A stretch of 64,000 bases of DNA from Gammaproteobacteria bacterium (GTDB taxonomy: Bacteria > Pseudomonadota > Gammaproteobacteria > Pseudomonadales > Ketobacteraceae): positions 1 to 64,000 of the forward strand of contig JABLXQ010000031.1 of NCBI GenBank assembly GCA_013178375.1. Direction: 5' to 3'. The notes under the pieces were generated by a model that saw nothing but the letters and a program-made list of their open reading frames with translations, ran no database searches and was not told the origin of the DNA. Shown here piece after piece: positions 52,319 through 63,573 of this stretch (its first letter is position 1; each line of letters starts with the position of its first letter). A program made the position numbers and the translations under genes.

Positions 52319-55300
52319 TTCGCTAACTCCGCATGCAGATCCTGCAGCCTTCTGACATTTTTCTCGATTTTTACGCTCAGTGCCGCACAGATGGCGGACG
52401 CACCGGCAATGGTAGTGGTGTACGAGATTTTGCTCTGCAACGCCTCACGCCGGATTTCATAGGAATCCGCCACCGCCTGTGTACCTTCGGTGGTATTGAT
52501 GATCAGGTCAAGCTCACGATTCTTGATGGCGTCCACCACATGGGGGCGGCCTTCCTTCACCTTGTTGATAATTTCCACCGGCAGGCCGTTATCGCGGATC
52601 AGACGGGCGGTACCGCTGGTGGCCACCAGTTTGAAGCCCAGATCATGCAACTGCTGCGCAACTTTCACGGCGGCCGGTTTGTCGCCCTCACGTACGCTGA
52701 TGAATGCCTTGCCCTTGGTGGGGTAGCGCTCGCCAGCACCCAGCGCGGCCTTGCCAAACGCTTCGCCGAACGTATCGCCGGAACCCATGACTTCGCCGGT
52801 GGATTTCATTTCCGGGCCCAGGATCGGATCGACACCCTGGAATTTCGCGAACGGGAATACGGCTTCCTTCACAAAGAAATGTTTCGGCACGATTTCCTTG
52901 GTGAAGTTTTGGGATTCCAGCGTCTGGCCCGCCATGCAGCGCGCCGCCACTTTCGCCAGGGACTGGCCGATACACTTGGACACGAACGGCACGGTACGCG
53001 ACGCGCGCGGATTCACTTCCAGCACATAGACTTCATTGTTCTTCACCGCGAACTGCACGTTCATCAGACCAATGACGCCCAGCTCCATCGCCATCTTGCG
53101 CGCCTGTTCCCGCATAAGATCCTGGATTTCCTGGCCCAGACTGTAGGGCGGCAGCGAGCAGGCGGAATCACCGGAGTGCACGCCGGCCTGTTCGATATGC
53201 TGCATCAGACCGCCGATCACCACCTGCTGGCCGTCGCTCACTGCGTCCAGGTCCACTTCGATGGCGTCGTCCAGGAAACGGTCGAGCAATACCGGCGCAT
53301 CGTTCGACACCTGCACGGCTTCGCGCATGTAGCGGCGCAATTCCGATTCCTTGTACACGATTTCCATCGCGCGACCACCCAGTACATAGGACGGACGCAC
53401 CACCAGCGGATAACCGATGTCCTCGGCGAAACGCACGGCGTCTTCGGTGCTGCGGGCGGTGCGGTTGGGCGGCTGCTTCAGGCCCAGGCGCTCGATCATC
53501 TGCTGGAAACGCTCGCGGTCTTCGGCGCGGTCGATGGCGTCGGGGCTGGTGCCGATGATGGGCACGCCGGCCGCTTCCAGATCACGGGCCAGTTTCAGCG
53601 GCGTCTGGCCGCCGTACTGCACGATCACGCCTTTCGGTTTTTCAATCTCGACGATGGCAAGCACGTCTTCCAGTGTTACCGGTTCGAAATAGAGACGGTC
53701 GGAGGTGTCGTAATCGGTGGACACGGTTTCCGGGTTGCAGTTGACCATGATGGTCTCGTAACCGTCTTCGCGCATCGCCAGTGCCGCGTGCACGCAGCAG
53801 TAGTCGAATTCGATGCCCTGGCCAATACGGTTGGGACCACCACCCAGCACCATGATTTTGTCACGGGTGCTGGGTGCTGCCTCGCACTCTTCCTCGTAAG
53901 TGGAGTACATGTAGGCGGTGGTGGTCGCAAACTCGGCGGCGCAGGTGTCGACGCGCTTGTAGGCGGGCTTCACGCCCAGTTCCTGGCGACGCTTGCGCAC
54001 CTGCTTTTCTTTCACGCCCAGCAGCTTGGCCAGGCGCACGTCGGAGAAACCCTTGCGCTTCAGACGCCACAGGCGGTCTTTGGTCAGATCGCCCAGCGCC
54101 GATTTCTGCAGCGTGGCTTCGTCACTGATCAGGTCGCGGATCTGCACCAGATACCAGGGATCGATATTGGTGTACTCGTGAATTTCCTCGATGGTCAGTC
54201 CGGCGCGGAACGCATCGCCCAGCACCCAGATCCGGTTCGGACCGGGGGTCTTCAGATGATGAATCAACTGGTCCTGGAAATCTTCCGCCGTCGGGTCCAG
54301 GAAAGGATCGAAACCGGAGGTGCCCACTTCCAGCCCGCGCAGGGCTTTCTGTATCGATTCCTGGAACGTACGGCCAATCGCCATGACTTCACCCACGGAT
54401 TTCATCTGGGTGGTGAGCACCGGCTTGGCCTTGGGGAATTTCTCGAAATTGAAACGCGGAATCTTGGTGACCACGTAATCGATGGACGGCTCAAACGAAG
54501 CCGGGGTTCTGCCACCGGTGATATCGTTCTGCAATTCGTCGAGGGTGTAGCCAATCGCCAGCTTCGCCGCCACTTTTGCAATCGGGAAGCCGGTCGCTTT
54601 CGATGCCAGCGCGGAGGAACGCGATACGCGCGGGTTCATCTCGATCACCACCAGGCGACCGGTTTCCGGGCACATGCCGAACTGCACATTGGAGCCGCCG
54701 GTTTCCACGCCGATTTCCCGCAGCACTGCCAGCGAGGCATCGCGCAGGATCTGGTATTCCTTGTCGGTCAGGGTTTGCGCCGGGGCCACGGTGATGGAGT
54801 CGCCAGTGTGCACGCCCATCGGATCGAAGTTTTCAATCGCGCAGACGATGATGCAGTTGTCTTTCTTGTCCCGCACCACTTCCATTTCATATTCTTTCCA
54901 GCCGATCAGCGACTCGTCGATCAGCAGCTCATTGGTGGGCGACAGGTCCAGGCCGCGCTCGCAGATTTCCATGAACTCTTCGCGGTTGTAGGCGATGCCG
55001 CCGCCGGAACCGCCCAGCGTGAACGAGGGCCGGATGATGCAGGGGAAGCCCAGCATGTCGCACACCTGCAACGCTTCTTCCATGCTGTGGGCGATGGAGG
55101 ATTTCGGGCACGCAAGGCCGATGGATTTCATCGCCTTGTCGAAACGCTCGCGGTCTTCGGCCTTGTCGATGGCATCCTGGGTGGCGCCGATCAGTTCCAC
55201 GCCGAATTCTTCCAGCACGCCGTGCCGGGCCAGATCGAGGGCGCAGTTCAGCGCAGTCTGGCCGCCCATGGTGGGCAGCAGTGCGTCGGGGCGTTCTTTC

Positions 55301-55536
55301 TCGATCACCTTGGCGACGGTTTTCCACTCCACCGGTTCGATGTAGGTGGCGTCCGCCATGGCGGGGTCGGTCATGATGGTGGCGGGGTTGGAGTTCACCA
55401 GGATCACCCGGTAACCCTCTTCCCGCAGGGCCTTGCAGGCCTGTGCGCCGGAGTAGTCGAATTCGCACGCCTGGCCGATCACGATCGGACCCGCGCCCAG
55501 AATGAGAATGCTTTTGATGTCGGTACGTTTTGGCAT
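52315..55536 (-). CDS. carB: Carbamoyl-phosphate synthase large subunit
   Basis: 1073 residues from ATG 55536 ([22 protein letters not shown]), matching the family. Two homologous ATP-grasp halves (about 1-400 and 550-935) are joined by an oligomerisation domain, and an MGS-like allosteric domain (about 940-1073) binds effectors such as UMP and ornithine. With CarA it makes carbamoyl phosphate for arginine and pyrimidines. GGAG lies six bases before the start. It is followed by greA. Confidence 0.98.
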   Translation of the reverse strand: MPKRTDIKSILILGAGPIVIGQACEFDYSGAQACKALREEGYRVILVNSNPATIMTDPAMADATYIEPVEWKTVAKVIEKERPDALLPTMGGQTALNCALDLARHGVLEEFGVELIGATQDAIDKAEDRERFDKAMKSIGLACPKSSIAHSMEEALQVCDMLGFPCIIRPSFTLGGSGGGIAYNREEFMEICERGLDLSPTNELLIDESLIGWKEYEMEVVRDKKDNCIIVCAIENFDPMGVHTGDSITVAPAQTLTDKEYQILRDASLAVLREIGVETGGSNVQFGMCPETGRLVVIEMNPRVSRSSALASKATGFPIAKVAAKLAIGYTLDELQNDITGGRTPASFEPSIDYVVTKIPRFNFEKFPKAKPVLTTQMKSVGEVMAIGRTFQESIQKALRGLEVGTSGFDPFLDPTAEDFQDQLIHHLKTPGPNRIWVLGDAFRAGLTIEEIHEYTNIDPWYLVQIRDLISDEATLQKSALGDLTKDRLWRLKRKGFSDVRLAKLLGVKEKQVRKRRQELGVKPAYKRVDTCAAEFATTTAYMYSTYEEECEAAPSTRDKIMVLGGGPNRIGQGIEFDYCCVHAALAMREDGYETIMVNCNPETVSTDYDTSDRLYFEPVTLEDVLAIVEIEKPKGVIVQYGGQTPLKLARDLEAAGVPIIGTSPDAIDRAEDRERFQQMIERLGLKQPPNRTARSTEDAVRFAEDIGYPLVVRPSYVLGGRAMEIVYKESELRRYMREAVQVSNDAPVLLDRFLDDAIEVDLDAVSDGQQVVIGGLMQHIEQAGVHSGDSACSLPPYSLGQEIQDLMREQARKMAMELGVIGLMNVQFAVKNNEVYVLEVNPRASRTVPFVSKCIGQSLAKVAARCMAGQTLESQNFTKEIVPKHFFVKEAVFPFAKFQGVDPILGPEMKSTGEVMGSGDTFGEAFGKAALGAGERYPTKGKAFISVREGDKPAAVKVAQQLHDLGFKLVATSGTARLIRDNGLPVEIINKVKEGRPHVVDAIKNRELDLIINTTEGTQAVADSYEIRREALQSKISYTTTIAGASAICAALSVKIEKNVRRLQDLHAELAK

Positions 55537-55620
55537 GTGTGCTCCGGTGGTCACGCTGGGCGCCGATCCGGCGCCGCACGTTTCAAACTCTTAAACCTTG
55601 TTGCTGTCCCGCGTGCCGTA

Positions 55621-56754
55621 TCAGCGCTTGCGGGCTGTCATCAGTTCGATGAAATGATCGAATAGCTGACTGGCGTCGCGGGGGCCGGGGCTGGCTTCCG
55701 GGTGCCCCTGGAAACTGAAGGCCGGCTTGTCGGTGCGGTGAATACCCTGCAGCGACCCGTCGAACAGCGACCGGTGCGTGGCGCGCAGATTCGCCGGCAG
55801 GGTGGTTTCCTCCACCGCAAAACCGTGGTTCTGGCTGGTGATCAGCACGGTCTGGTCATCCATGTTCTGCACGGGATGGTTAGCGCCGTGGTGGCCGAAT
55901 TTCATCTTCACGGTGCGGGCACCGCTGGCCAGCGCCAGCAACTGATGCCCCAGGCAGATGCCGAATACGGGAATGTCAGTTTCCAGAAACGATCTGATCG
56001 CACTGATGGCGTAGTCGCAGGGCGCCGGATCGCCGGGTCCGTTGGACAGGAAGATGCCATCCGGATTCATCGCCAGCACGTCCTTGGCCGGGGTCTGCGC
56101 GGGCACCACGGTGAGATCGCAGCCACGGTCCACCAGCATGCGCAGGATGTTGCGCTTGACGCCGTAATCGTACGCCACCACTTTGAACGGGCGCTCTTTT
56201 GGCGCGGCCTTGTGGCCCACGCCCCATTGCCAGGAACCTTCATCCCAGCGGTAGGCTTTCTGTACTGTCACTTCCTTCGCCAGGTCCATGCCGTTCAGTC
56301 CGGCAAAGCCTTTGGCAGCGGCGACGGCAACCGCTTCGTCGATATTGTCACCGGCCATCAGGCAGCCGTTCTGGGCGCCCTTTTCCCGCAGGATCCGGGT
56401 GAGACGGCGGGTGTCAATGTCGGCGATGCCAAGTATATTGTTCTCGCGCAGGTACTGGTCGAGGGTCTTCTGCGCCCGCCAGCTGCTCATCAGCAGCGGC
56501 AGATCGCGGATGATGAGTCCCGCCGCCCAGATATGGGGGGACTCTTCGTCTTCATCGTTGACGCCGGTGTTGCCGATGTGGGGATAGGTCAGCGTCACCA
56601 TCTGGCGCGCATAGGAAGGGTCAGTCAGGATTTCCTGATAGCCGGTCATGGCGGTATTGAATACCACTTCGCCAACGGATTGCCCGTCGGCGCCGATGGA
56701 CACACCCCGGAAAAGGGTGCCGTCTTCGAGGGCGAGGATGGCGGGTTTGCTCAA
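55621..56754 (-). CDS. carA: Carbamoyl-phosphate synthase small subunit
   Basis: 377 residues from TTG 56754, which has a consensus GGAGG five bases upstream; the longer upstream frame runs through the attenuator hairpin and is unlikely. The N-terminal CPSase domain begins [16 protein letters not shown]. The glutaminase triad Cys is in [10 protein letters not shown] (about 265-274), with His and Glu in the C-terminal GHPEASPGP (about 350-358). It supplies ammonia to CarB. A terminator-like hairpin just upstream suggests control by attenuation. Confidence 0.96.
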   Translation of the reverse strand: MSKPAILALEDGTLFRGVSIGADGQSVGEVVFNTAMTGYQEILTDPSYARQMVTLTYPHIGNTGVNDEDEESPHIWAAGLIIRDLPLLMSSWRAQKTLDQYLRENNILGIADIDTRRLTRILREKGAQNGCLMAGDNIDEAVAVAAAKGFAGLNGMDLAKEVTVQKAYRWDEGSWQWGVGHKAAPKERPFKVVAYDYGVKRNILRMLVDRGCDLTVVPAQTPAKDVLAMNPDGIFLSNGPGDPAPCDYAISAIRSFLETDIPVFGICLGHQLLALASGARTVKMKFGHHGANHPVQNMDDQTVLITSQNHGFAVEETTLPANLRATHRSLFDGSLQGIHRTDKPAFSFQGHPEASPGPRDASQLFDHFIELMTARKR

Positions 56755-56799
56755 GACAACCTCCAGTGATCGTGATTTATTTCTGCGGGCGCCAGTTGC

Positions 56800-56840
56800 A
56801 AAAAAGCGGAACGGCCCCTTTAGCTCCATCCCGCTTTTTT
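56800..56840 (-). promoter_or_regulatory. Attenuator-type terminator before carA
   Basis: On the minus strand AAAAAAGCGG (56831-56840) pairs with CCGCTTTTTT (56800-56809), extended by two more pairs, and ends in six T. It lies 46 bases upstream of the carA start and after the last possible promoter region, so it would stop transcription before carA unless prevented. This is consistent with pyrimidine/arginine-dependent attenuation, which is known for some carAB operons. Confidence 0.65.
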
Positions 56841-56850
56841 GTGATGGCTG

Positions 56851-56892
56851 CTAACCGGTGGCAGCGACCACCCGGACGACAACAGCCAACAT
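56851..56892 (-). CDS. Possible 13-residue leader peptide before the carA attenuator
   Basis: A tiny frame encodes MLAVVVRVVAATG and stops ten bases before the terminator-like stem. Its position suits ribosome-coupled attenuation, and it contains an Arg codon (CGG). No clear Shine-Dalgarno site precedes it, so translation is doubtful. Confidence 0.25.
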   Translation of the reverse strand: MLAVVVRVVAATG

Positions 56893-57130
56893 GTACGTGC
56901 GATTCTTTGCGACTTTCCGACGCTTTTTCCAACGCCCTGATTTTGGTACGGTTTTGGCCGGCAACCTTGGCGCTCTCTTGGCACCCGGGCGACAAAATCT
57001 CCGGGCCGAACAGAAGCGGGCTTTATACAGTTGGACTGCCAAGCCGTGAGTACTGTCTGTCAGAGGATTTGCGGGTAGGTTGAATCCGGCCCCGACCGGG
57101 GCGCTGATCGGGGCGTATTCTATAAGATTG
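56893..57130. other. Upstream region of carA
   Basis: This stretch should contain the carA promoter on the minus strand. TTTATACAGT near 57020-57030 and TATAGAAT near 57118-57125 are possible -10 elements, but neither has a convincing -35. No gene is supported. Confidence 0.35.
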
Positions 57131-57164
57131 ACCCGGGCAGGTCCACGCCTTTGTGGACCCGGGT
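57131..57164 (-). terminator. Hairpin after dapB
   Basis: ACCCGG (57131-57136) pairs with CCGGGT (57159-57164), and GTCCAC (57141-57146) with GTGGAC (57153-57158). It lies four bases past the dapB stop. The stem is strong but lacks a good T-run. Confidence 0.6.
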
Positions 57165-57168
57165 TGGA

Positions 57169-58047
<879 letters not shown>

Positions 58048-59190
58048 TCACAACATATCGTCAAAAAACGACTTCACGCCATCAAACCAGCCATTCCGCT
58101 TCGGTGACTGGCGCGAGCCTTCCTTCTCCAGGCTTTCCTGGAACTGGCGCAGCAGCTCCTTCTGTTCCTTGTTCAGGTTCACCGGGGTTTCGATCACCAC
58201 ACGGCAAAGCAGATCACCCGGATTGCCACCGCGCACCGGCGTCACGCCCTTGCCGCGCAGGCGGAACAGCTTGCCGGTCTGGGTTTCCACCGGGATTTTC
58301 AGTTTGACACGGCCGTCCAGCGTGGGCACTTCCAGCTCGCCACCCAACGCAGCATCAGCAAAGCTGATCGGCACTTCGGTATACAGATCCTTGCCTTCGC
58401 GGCGGAAGATCGCGTGATCACGCACGGCGACCTGCACATACAGGTCGCCGGCAGGACCTCCGCTGACACCCGCCTCGCCTTCACCGGCCAGACGGATACG
58501 GTCGCCGGTATCGACGCCGGGGGGAATCTTCACCGACAGGGTTTTGCGTTTTTCCTTGCGGCCCTGGCCATGGCAGTCGGGGCACGGGTCCTTGATGATC
58601 TTGCCCTGGCCACGGCAGGCCGGACAGGTTTGCTGCACCGAGAAAAAGCCCTGCTGCATGCGGATCTGGCCGACGCCGTTGCAGGTGGTACAGGTGACCG
58701 GACTGGTGCCTTTTTTCGCGCCGCTGCCATCGCAGGTTTCGCAGTTCACCAGGGTAGGCACGCGGATTTCGACGCTGGTGCCTTTTACGGCTTCTTCCAG
58801 ATCCAGTTCCAGGGTGTAACGCAGATCGCTGCCGCGATTGTTGCGACCGCCACCGGGGCGCCCACCGCCACCACCAAAAATATCGCCGAAGACGTCACCG
58901 AAAATATCGCTGAAGCTGGGGCCGCCAGCGCCACCACCGTGGAAACCGCCGCCGCCCGCACTGGGATCGACGCCGGCATGACCGAAGCGGTCGTAAGCAG
59001 CTTTTTTCTGCTCGTCGGAAAGCACTTCGTAGGCCTCGTTCACTTCCTTGAACTTGGCTTCGGCAGACTGGTCGTCAGGATTGCGGTCGGGGTGGAACTT
59101 CATCGCCATCTTGCGGAAGGCTTTCTTGATTTCCGCTGCGTCGGCGCCCTTGGGCACCCCGAGTACTTCGTAATAATCTCTTTTCGACAT
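58048..59190 (-). CDS. dnaJ: Chaperone DnaJ (Hsp40)
   Basis: 380 residues. A J-domain (about 4-70, with HPDRNPDD) is followed by a Gly-rich linker and a zinc-finger region with four CxxCxGxG repeats ([32 protein letters not shown], about 145-210), then the client-binding C-domains. It delivers unfolded proteins to DnaK and stimulates its ATPase. The ribosome site is weak. A large palindromic element lies between it and dnaK, which could affect its relative expression. Confidence 0.98.
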   Translation of the reverse strand: MSKRDYYEVLGVPKGADAAEIKKAFRKMAMKFHPDRNPDDQSAEAKFKEVNEAYEVLSDEQKKAAYDRFGHAGVDPSAGGGGFHGGGAGGPSFSDIFGDVFGDIFGGGGGRPGGGRNNRGSDLRYTLELDLEEAVKGTSVEIRVPTLVNCETCDGSGAKKGTSPVTCTTCNGVGQIRMQQGFFSVQQTCPACRGQGKIIKDPCPDCHGQGRKEKRKTLSVKIPPGVDTGDRIRLAGEGEAGVSGGPAGDLYVQVAVRDHAIFRREGKDLYTEVPISFADAALGGELEVPTLDGRVKLKIPVETQTGKLFRLRGKGVTPVRGGNPGDLLCRVVIETPVNLNKEQKELLRQFQESLEKEGSRQSPKRNGWFDGVKSFFDDML

Positions 59191-59241
59191 GCGTGCAGAC
59201 CATTGTGCTGACGTAGTTCAGTATTGGATGGGTTGGGTGGC

Positions 59242-59349
59242 GTCAGGTCCGGGCATTCCATCCAAGACACGCCACAAGTACGTCCCTGTAGGCTCGTCCG
59301 CGGCCATCCATGGCCGCAAACGGTCTTGGATGGAATGCCCGGACCTGAC
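59242..59349. repeat. 108-bp palindromic element between dnaK and dnaJ
   Basis: The left arm (59242-59268, GTCAGGTCCGGGCATTCC and so on) and the right arm (59323-59349) are perfect 27-base inverted repeats. A second perfect palindrome, GCGGCCAT-CC-ATGGCCGC (59300-59317), sits in the middle. There is no coding potential of its own. The layout is that of a small non-autonomous mobile or extragenic palindromic repeat; similar sequences are familiar in gammaproteobacterial intergenic regions. Transcribed in the dnaK-dnaJ message, it would fold into a very stable hairpin. Confidence 0.85.
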
Positions 59350-59486
59350 TTCAATTCAACCCTTGTACCACTTGCCCAAAATTCTCGCTGCCCTTTAAAC
59401 AGCTGCGCGGAGCATGAACTCCGCGGCGGTGTTGCCGCCTGCCCGGACCTTGCAGCCCGGGCAGGCCAATCAGGCCAGAGGCCGGA

Positions 59487-61415
59487 TTATTTCTTCTCGT
59501 CCACTTCCTCGAACTCGGCATCCACCACGTCGTCGCCGGACTTGGCTTTGGCACCGGCATCGGTTGCCTGCGCACCATCGGCACCGGGCTGGGCCTGCTG
59601 TTCCGCGTACAACCGCTGGGCCAAGCCGGAAGACGCTTCAGTCAACGCCTTGGTCTTGGCTTCGATGGCATCCTTGTCGTCGGATTTCAGTGCCGCCTCC
59701 AGCGCGACGATGGCCGCTTCAATGCTGGTTTTCTCTTCCGGCTGCACCTTATCGGCGGCGTCGGCCATGGTTTTCTTCGTCGCGTGAATCAGACCATCGG
59801 CCTGGTTGCGCGCGCCGACCAGTTCCTCGAACTTGCGATCTTCTTCCGCATGGGATTCGGCATCGCGCACCATTTTCTGGATCTCTTCCTCGCTCAAGCC
59901 GGAAGACGCCTTGATCACGATGGACTGCTGCTTGCCAGTGGCCTTGTCCTTCGCGCTCACGTTCAGGATACCGTTGGCGTCGATGTCGAAACCGACCTCG
60001 ATCTGCGGCATCCCACGCGGTGCGGCGGGAATGTCGGCCAGGTCGAAACGGCCCAGCGACTTGTTCTGGCTCGCCTGTTTGCGCTCGCCCTGCAGTACAT
60101 GCACGGTCACGGCAGTCTGGTTGTCATCAGCGGTCGAGAAAATCTGCGATTTCTTGGTCGGAATCGTGGTGTTCTTCTCGATCAGCGGAGTCATCACGCC
60201 GCCCATGGTTTCGATACCCAGGGTGAGCGGGGTGACGTCCAGCAGCAGCACGTCTTTCACGTCGCCAGACAGAACGGCGGCCTGAATTGCAGCGCCGACG
60301 GCCACGGCTTCGTCCGGGTTCACGTCTTTACGCGGTTCCTTGCCGAAGAATTCTTTTACCTTGGACTGCACCATCGGCATGCGGGTCTGACCGCCCACCA
60401 GGATGATCTCGTCGATTTCCGACTTGCTCTTGCCGGAGTCCTTCAGCGCGGTTTCGCAGGGCTTCAGCGAGTTGACGATCATGTCTTCCACCAGCGACTC
60501 CAGCTTGGCGCGGGTCAGCTTGATGTTCATGTGCTTGGGACCGGAAGCATCGGCCGTGATGTACGGCAGGTTCACCTCGGTCTGCTGGCTGGAGGACAGC
60601 TCGATCTTGGCTTTCTCGGACGCTTCCTTCAGACGCTGCAGGGCCAGCGGGTCCTTGTGCAGGTCGATGCCGGTGTCTTTCTTGAATTCGCCGGCCAGAT
60701 ACTCGATCAGGCGCAGGTCGAAGTCTTCACCACCCAGGTGAGTGTCACCGTTGGTGGCCAGTACTTCAAACTGGTGTTCGCCATCCACTTCGGCGATTTC
60801 GATGATGGAAATATCGAAGGTACCGCCGCCCAGGTCGTATACGGCGATGATGGAATCACCGCGCTTCTTGTCCATGCCGTAGGCCAGGGCCGCAGCGGTG
60901 GGCTCGTTGATGATGCGCTTGACGTCCAGACCGGCGATGCGGCCGGCATCCTTGGTGGCCTGACGCTGGCTGTCGTTGAAATACGCCGGCACCGTGATGA
61001 CCGCTTCAGTAACGGCTTCACCCAGGTAGTCCTCGGCGGTCTTCTTCATTTTCTTCAGCACTTCAGCGGAAATCTGCGGCGGAGCCATTTTCTTGCCGCG
61101 CACTTCCACCCAGGCGTCACCGTTGTCAGCTTTCGCGATTTTGAAAGGCACGCGGGAAATATCTTTCTGTACTTCATTGTCGGTGAACTTGCGACCGATC
61201 AGGCGCTTCACCGCGTACAGGGTGTTGTGCGGGTTGGTAACCGCCTGGCGTTTGGCGGACTGGCCCACCAGCACTTCGCCATCTTCGTTAAAGGCGATGA
61301 TGGACGGCGTGGTGCGGTCGCCTTCGCTGTTTTCGATGACCTTGGGTTTGTCTCCTTCCATGATGGCCACGCAGGAGTTGGTTGTGCCCAGGTCGATACC
61401 GATAATCTTGCCCAT
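59487..61415 (-). CDS. dnaK: Chaperone DnaK (Hsp70)
   Basis: 642 residues from ATG 61415 ([17 protein letters not shown]), with GGAG six bases upstream. The actin-like ATPase domain has IDLGTTNS and [14 protein letters not shown]. The substrate-binding beta domain starts near [10 protein letters not shown] (about 393). The C-terminus ends in an acidic EFEEVDEKK tail. It folds and disaggregates proteins with DnaJ and GrpE. A sigma-32-type promoter lies upstream. Confidence 0.99.
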   Translation of the reverse strand: MGKIIGIDLGTTNSCVAIMEGDKPKVIENSEGDRTTPSIIAFNEDGEVLVGQSAKRQAVTNPHNTLYAVKRLIGRKFTDNEVQKDISRVPFKIAKADNGDAWVEVRGKKMAPPQISAEVLKKMKKTAEDYLGEAVTEAVITVPAYFNDSQRQATKDAGRIAGLDVKRIINEPTAAALAYGMDKKRGDSIIAVYDLGGGTFDISIIEIAEVDGEHQFEVLATNGDTHLGGEDFDLRLIEYLAGEFKKDTGIDLHKDPLALQRLKEASEKAKIELSSSQQTEVNLPYITADASGPKHMNIKLTRAKLESLVEDMIVNSLKPCETALKDSGKSKSEIDEIILVGGQTRMPMVQSKVKEFFGKEPRKDVNPDEAVAVGAAIQAAVLSGDVKDVLLLDVTPLTLGIETMGGVMTPLIEKNTTIPTKKSQIFSTADDNQTAVTVHVLQGERKQASQNKSLGRFDLADIPAAPRGMPQIEVGFDIDANGILNVSAKDKATGKQQSIVIKASSGLSEEEIQKMVRDAESHAEEDRKFEELVGARNQADGLIHATKKTMADAADKVQPEEKTSIEAAIVALEAALKSDDKDAIEAKTKALTEASSGLAQRLYAEQQAQPGADGAQATDAGAKAKSGDDVVDAEFEEVDEKK

Positions 61416-61526
61416 GTTGATCTCCACCTTGTTCAGCCTGCAGGAGGCTTACTCACTCAATTTAAATCTGTTGAACGTCTGGTTCGTACTACGGGTTTTA
61501 AAACCCCGTTCCGCTTGAAACCCTTA

Positions 61527-61553
61527 ATGGGGGCCGGGACTTCATTTTCAAGA
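61527..61553 (-). promoter_or_regulatory. Sigma-32 (heat-shock) promoter of dnaK
   Basis: On the minus strand CTTGAA (61548-61553) is followed, 15 bases later, by CCCCAT then TAA (61527-61532 and beyond). This fits the heat-shock consensus CTTGAA-N13-15-CCCCAT. It leaves a leader of about 100 bases before dnaK, which contains the self-complementary CGGGGTTTTAAAACCCG (61492-61509). Confidence 0.88.
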
Positions 61554-61597
61554 CCCGTGTTTTCAAGAGGCGGCCATTTCAAGAAGCTATGTTCAAG
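61548..61597 (-). repeat. Array of four TCTTGAA boxes upstream of dnaK
   Basis: TTCAAG on the plus strand (CTTGAA on the minus strand) starts at 61548, 61562, 61578 and 61592, at steps of 14, 16 and 14 bases. The most distal copy overlaps the grpE stop codon. Only the copy nearest dnaK has a matching -10. Confidence 0.8.
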
Positions 61598-62183
61598 AAG
61601 CTGCCTTGCTCACCACCACCATCGCCGGACGCACCAGGCGGCCGCTCAGGGTGTAGCCCTTCTGCAGCACCGCCATGACGGAGTTGGGCGCCAGGTCGGG
61701 GTTAGGCACCATGCTCATGGCCTGATGGAATTCGGGGTTGAACGGCTGGCCCAGCGGATTCACCTGCTGCACGCCGTGTTTGGCCAGGGTGTCGAGGAAC
61801 ATTTTCAGGGTCAGCTCGATGCCGTCCTTCATGCCTTTCACCGCCTCGCTGTCGATCTGGCCGGCGGCTTCCAGGGCACGCTCCAGGCTGTCCACCACCG
61901 CCAGCAGGTCTTCCGAGAACTTGCCCAGCGCAAATTTGTGGGCATTTTCCACGTCACGCTCGGCGCGGCGGCGCACGTTCTGCATTTCCGCCTGAGCCCG
62001 CAGCACGCCTTCCTGCTGCTCGTTGACCCGGGCCATCAGCTGCGCGATTTCCTGCTCCAGGGCGGGGATGGAAGGAGCATCCAGCATTTCGGTTTCGTGG
62101 TCCGCCTGCTGGGCTGCTGACTGGTCTGCGCCGGACGCCTGTTCGGCTTCGGTGCGGGCGCGGGCCGCGTCTTCGTTCGCCAT
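61593..62183 (-). CDS. grpE: Nucleotide exchange factor GrpE
   Basis: 196 residues. A long N-terminal helix with coiled-coil character (about 35-90) contains [20 protein letters not shown], and the C-terminal beta domain (about 135-196) ends with [18 protein letters not shown]. GrpE releases ADP from DnaK and acts as a thermosensor. GGAG lies seven bases before ATG 62183. It lies between hrcA and dnaK on the same strand. Confidence 0.97.
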   Translation of the reverse strand: MANEDAARARTEAEQASGADQSAAQQADHETEMLDAPSIPALEQEIAQLMARVNEQQEGVLRAQAEMQNVRRRAERDVENAHKFALGKFSEDLLAVVDSLERALEAAGQIDSEAVKGMKDGIELTLKMFLDTLAKHGVQQVNPLGQPFNPEFHQAMSMVPNPDLAPNSVMAVLQKGYTLSGRLVRPAMVVVSKAAS

Positions 62184-62273
62184 GATAAAACTCCAGAATT
62201 AACAAATGGTTGGATCTAAAAATGAAAAAGGCTGCACCCAGAGACTGGGCAAACTGTGGGGGCTATATGGGGC

Positions 62274-63305
62274 CTATTTGAAGGGCTTCAAGGCGGCACT
62301 GAGAATTTTTGCCGTCAAATCAACCATCGGGATCACTTTCTGGTAGGGAATGCGGGTGGGCCCGATCACCGCCAGCACCCCCAGCACCTCGTCGCCATTG
62401 CCGTAGGGCGACGAAATCACGCTACATTCATCCAACATCTTGTAGCCGGACTCCTGGCCGATGAAGATCTGCACCCCCTGGGCGCTGACGCAGCTGTCCA
62501 TCAGGTGCAGCAGGTCGCGCTTGTGCTGGAAGGCCTCGAACAGATCCTTGAGCCGGTCCACCCCCCCCTGGTCCGCCATGCCCAGCAGATGGGACTGGCC
62601 CGACACCACGCATTCCGGCTGATCCTGCTGGCTGAAGCTGGCGGACGCCACTTCTATCACGGTCTGCATCAGGGAATCCATGTGGGTCTTGTCGTCTTTC
62701 ATCGCGGACACGATGCGGTCGCGGATGGCCACCAGCTCGGCACCCATGTAATGACGGTTGAGGTAATTGGCGGCCTGTTGCAGCTCGGATTCGGAATAGC
62801 GACGCTCGGTGGTGATGATGCGGTTCTGCACCTCGCGGTCGTTCAGCACCAGGATTACCAGCACCCGGGTGCCTTCCAGGGGCAGGAACTCCACCTGGCG
62901 CAGACTGGCGCGGTCCTGCTTGGGCACCATGACGATGCCGGCCATGGAGGTCAGGTCCGACAGCACCTGCGAGGCGGCTTCCACCAGTTCCTGCGGGGTC
63001 TTGTCCGGTACCAGGCGGCGACGCACCTGGTCCACATTGGCGGCCTCCGGCGGTGCCACGGTGAGCATGGTATCCACGAACAGGCGGTAGCCCAGCGCGG
63101 TGGGCACCCGGCCGGCGGAGGTATGGGGGGAACGGATCAGGCCACGGTTTTCCAGCTCCGCCATCACATTGCGGATGGTGGCCGGACTGGCGGAACCGGA
63201 CATGACATCGGCGATGACCCTGGAGCCGACCGGCTCGCCATCTTCAATGTAGCGCTCCACCAGCGCCTTCAATACTTCTTCCGCCCGATTCCGCTTGTGT
63301 CGCAT
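62274..63305 (-). CDS. hrcA: Heat-inducible transcription repressor HrcA
   Basis: 343 residues. The winged-helix N-terminus (about 1-75) reads LKALVERYIEDGEPVGSRVI and ATIRNVMAELENRGLI, and the HrcA effector domain (about 100-335) follows. HrcA normally represses groESL/dnaK through CIRCE inverted repeats and needs GroEL to fold. I see no CIRCE box in the flanking DNA, while dnaK has a sigma-32 promoter, so its target is probably elsewhere, such as groESL. Divergent from recN. Confidence 0.96.
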   Translation of the reverse strand: MRHKRNRAEEVLKALVERYIEDGEPVGSRVIADVMSGSASPATIRNVMAELENRGLIRSPHTSAGRVPTALGYRLFVDTMLTVAPPEAANVDQVRRRLVPDKTPQELVEAASQVLSDLTSMAGIVMVPKQDRASLRQVEFLPLEGTRVLVILVLNDREVQNRIITTERRYSESELQQAANYLNRHYMGAELVAIRDRIVSAMKDDKTHMDSLMQTVIEVASASFSQQDQPECVVSGQSHLLGMADQGGVDRLKDLFEAFQHKRDLLHLMDSCVSAQGVQIFIGQESGYKMLDECSVISSPYGNGDEVLGVLAVIGPTRIPYQKVIPMVDLTAKILSAALKPFK

Positions 63306-63573
63306 CTGCTGCCGCTGCTCTCCGGTAATGTCCGGTAAAGAATGAAAGTGGATGGGAAAGCCCGAAATCCGGACGTCAGCCTGACGATTGGCCTGGCCAT
63401 TCCCGAATCAGGTTCGGCTGAAAATTAAACCGTTCCGGATAATAGCACCCGGTGCCCGGCGCAACGCAAGCACCGACGGACAGATGTGCACCTGCCCCGC
63501 CCGTTTCCACTTGGCGAGCCGCCCCCAACTTCCTTAAGATGGCGGCTCGTCTTCACAGCGGCGCCACTCCTTC
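63306..63573. other. Divergent hrcA/recN intergenic region
   Basis: It should hold promoters for both genes, but I see no CIRCE repeat, no clear LexA box and no strong -35/-10 pair. Confidence 0.4.

Noticed and set aside
52333-55665. 1110-codon open frame on the plus strand opposite carB
   Set aside because: It is the mirror frame of carB, kept open by high GC third positions. It lacks a ribosome site, domains and normal composition.
59100-59354. 84-codon frame across the palindromic element near dnaJ
   Set aside because: Half of it is a translation of the inverted repeat and the rest overlaps dnaJ; this type of peptide is a common false gene call.
59784-62120. 778-codon open frame opposite dnaK and grpE
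   Set aside because: It runs antisense through two strongly conserved genes and the promoter between them, with no recognisable protein features.
63306-63573. LexA box before recN
   Set aside because: No CTGT-N8-ACAG-like palindrome is visible, although recN is SOS-regulated in E. coli.
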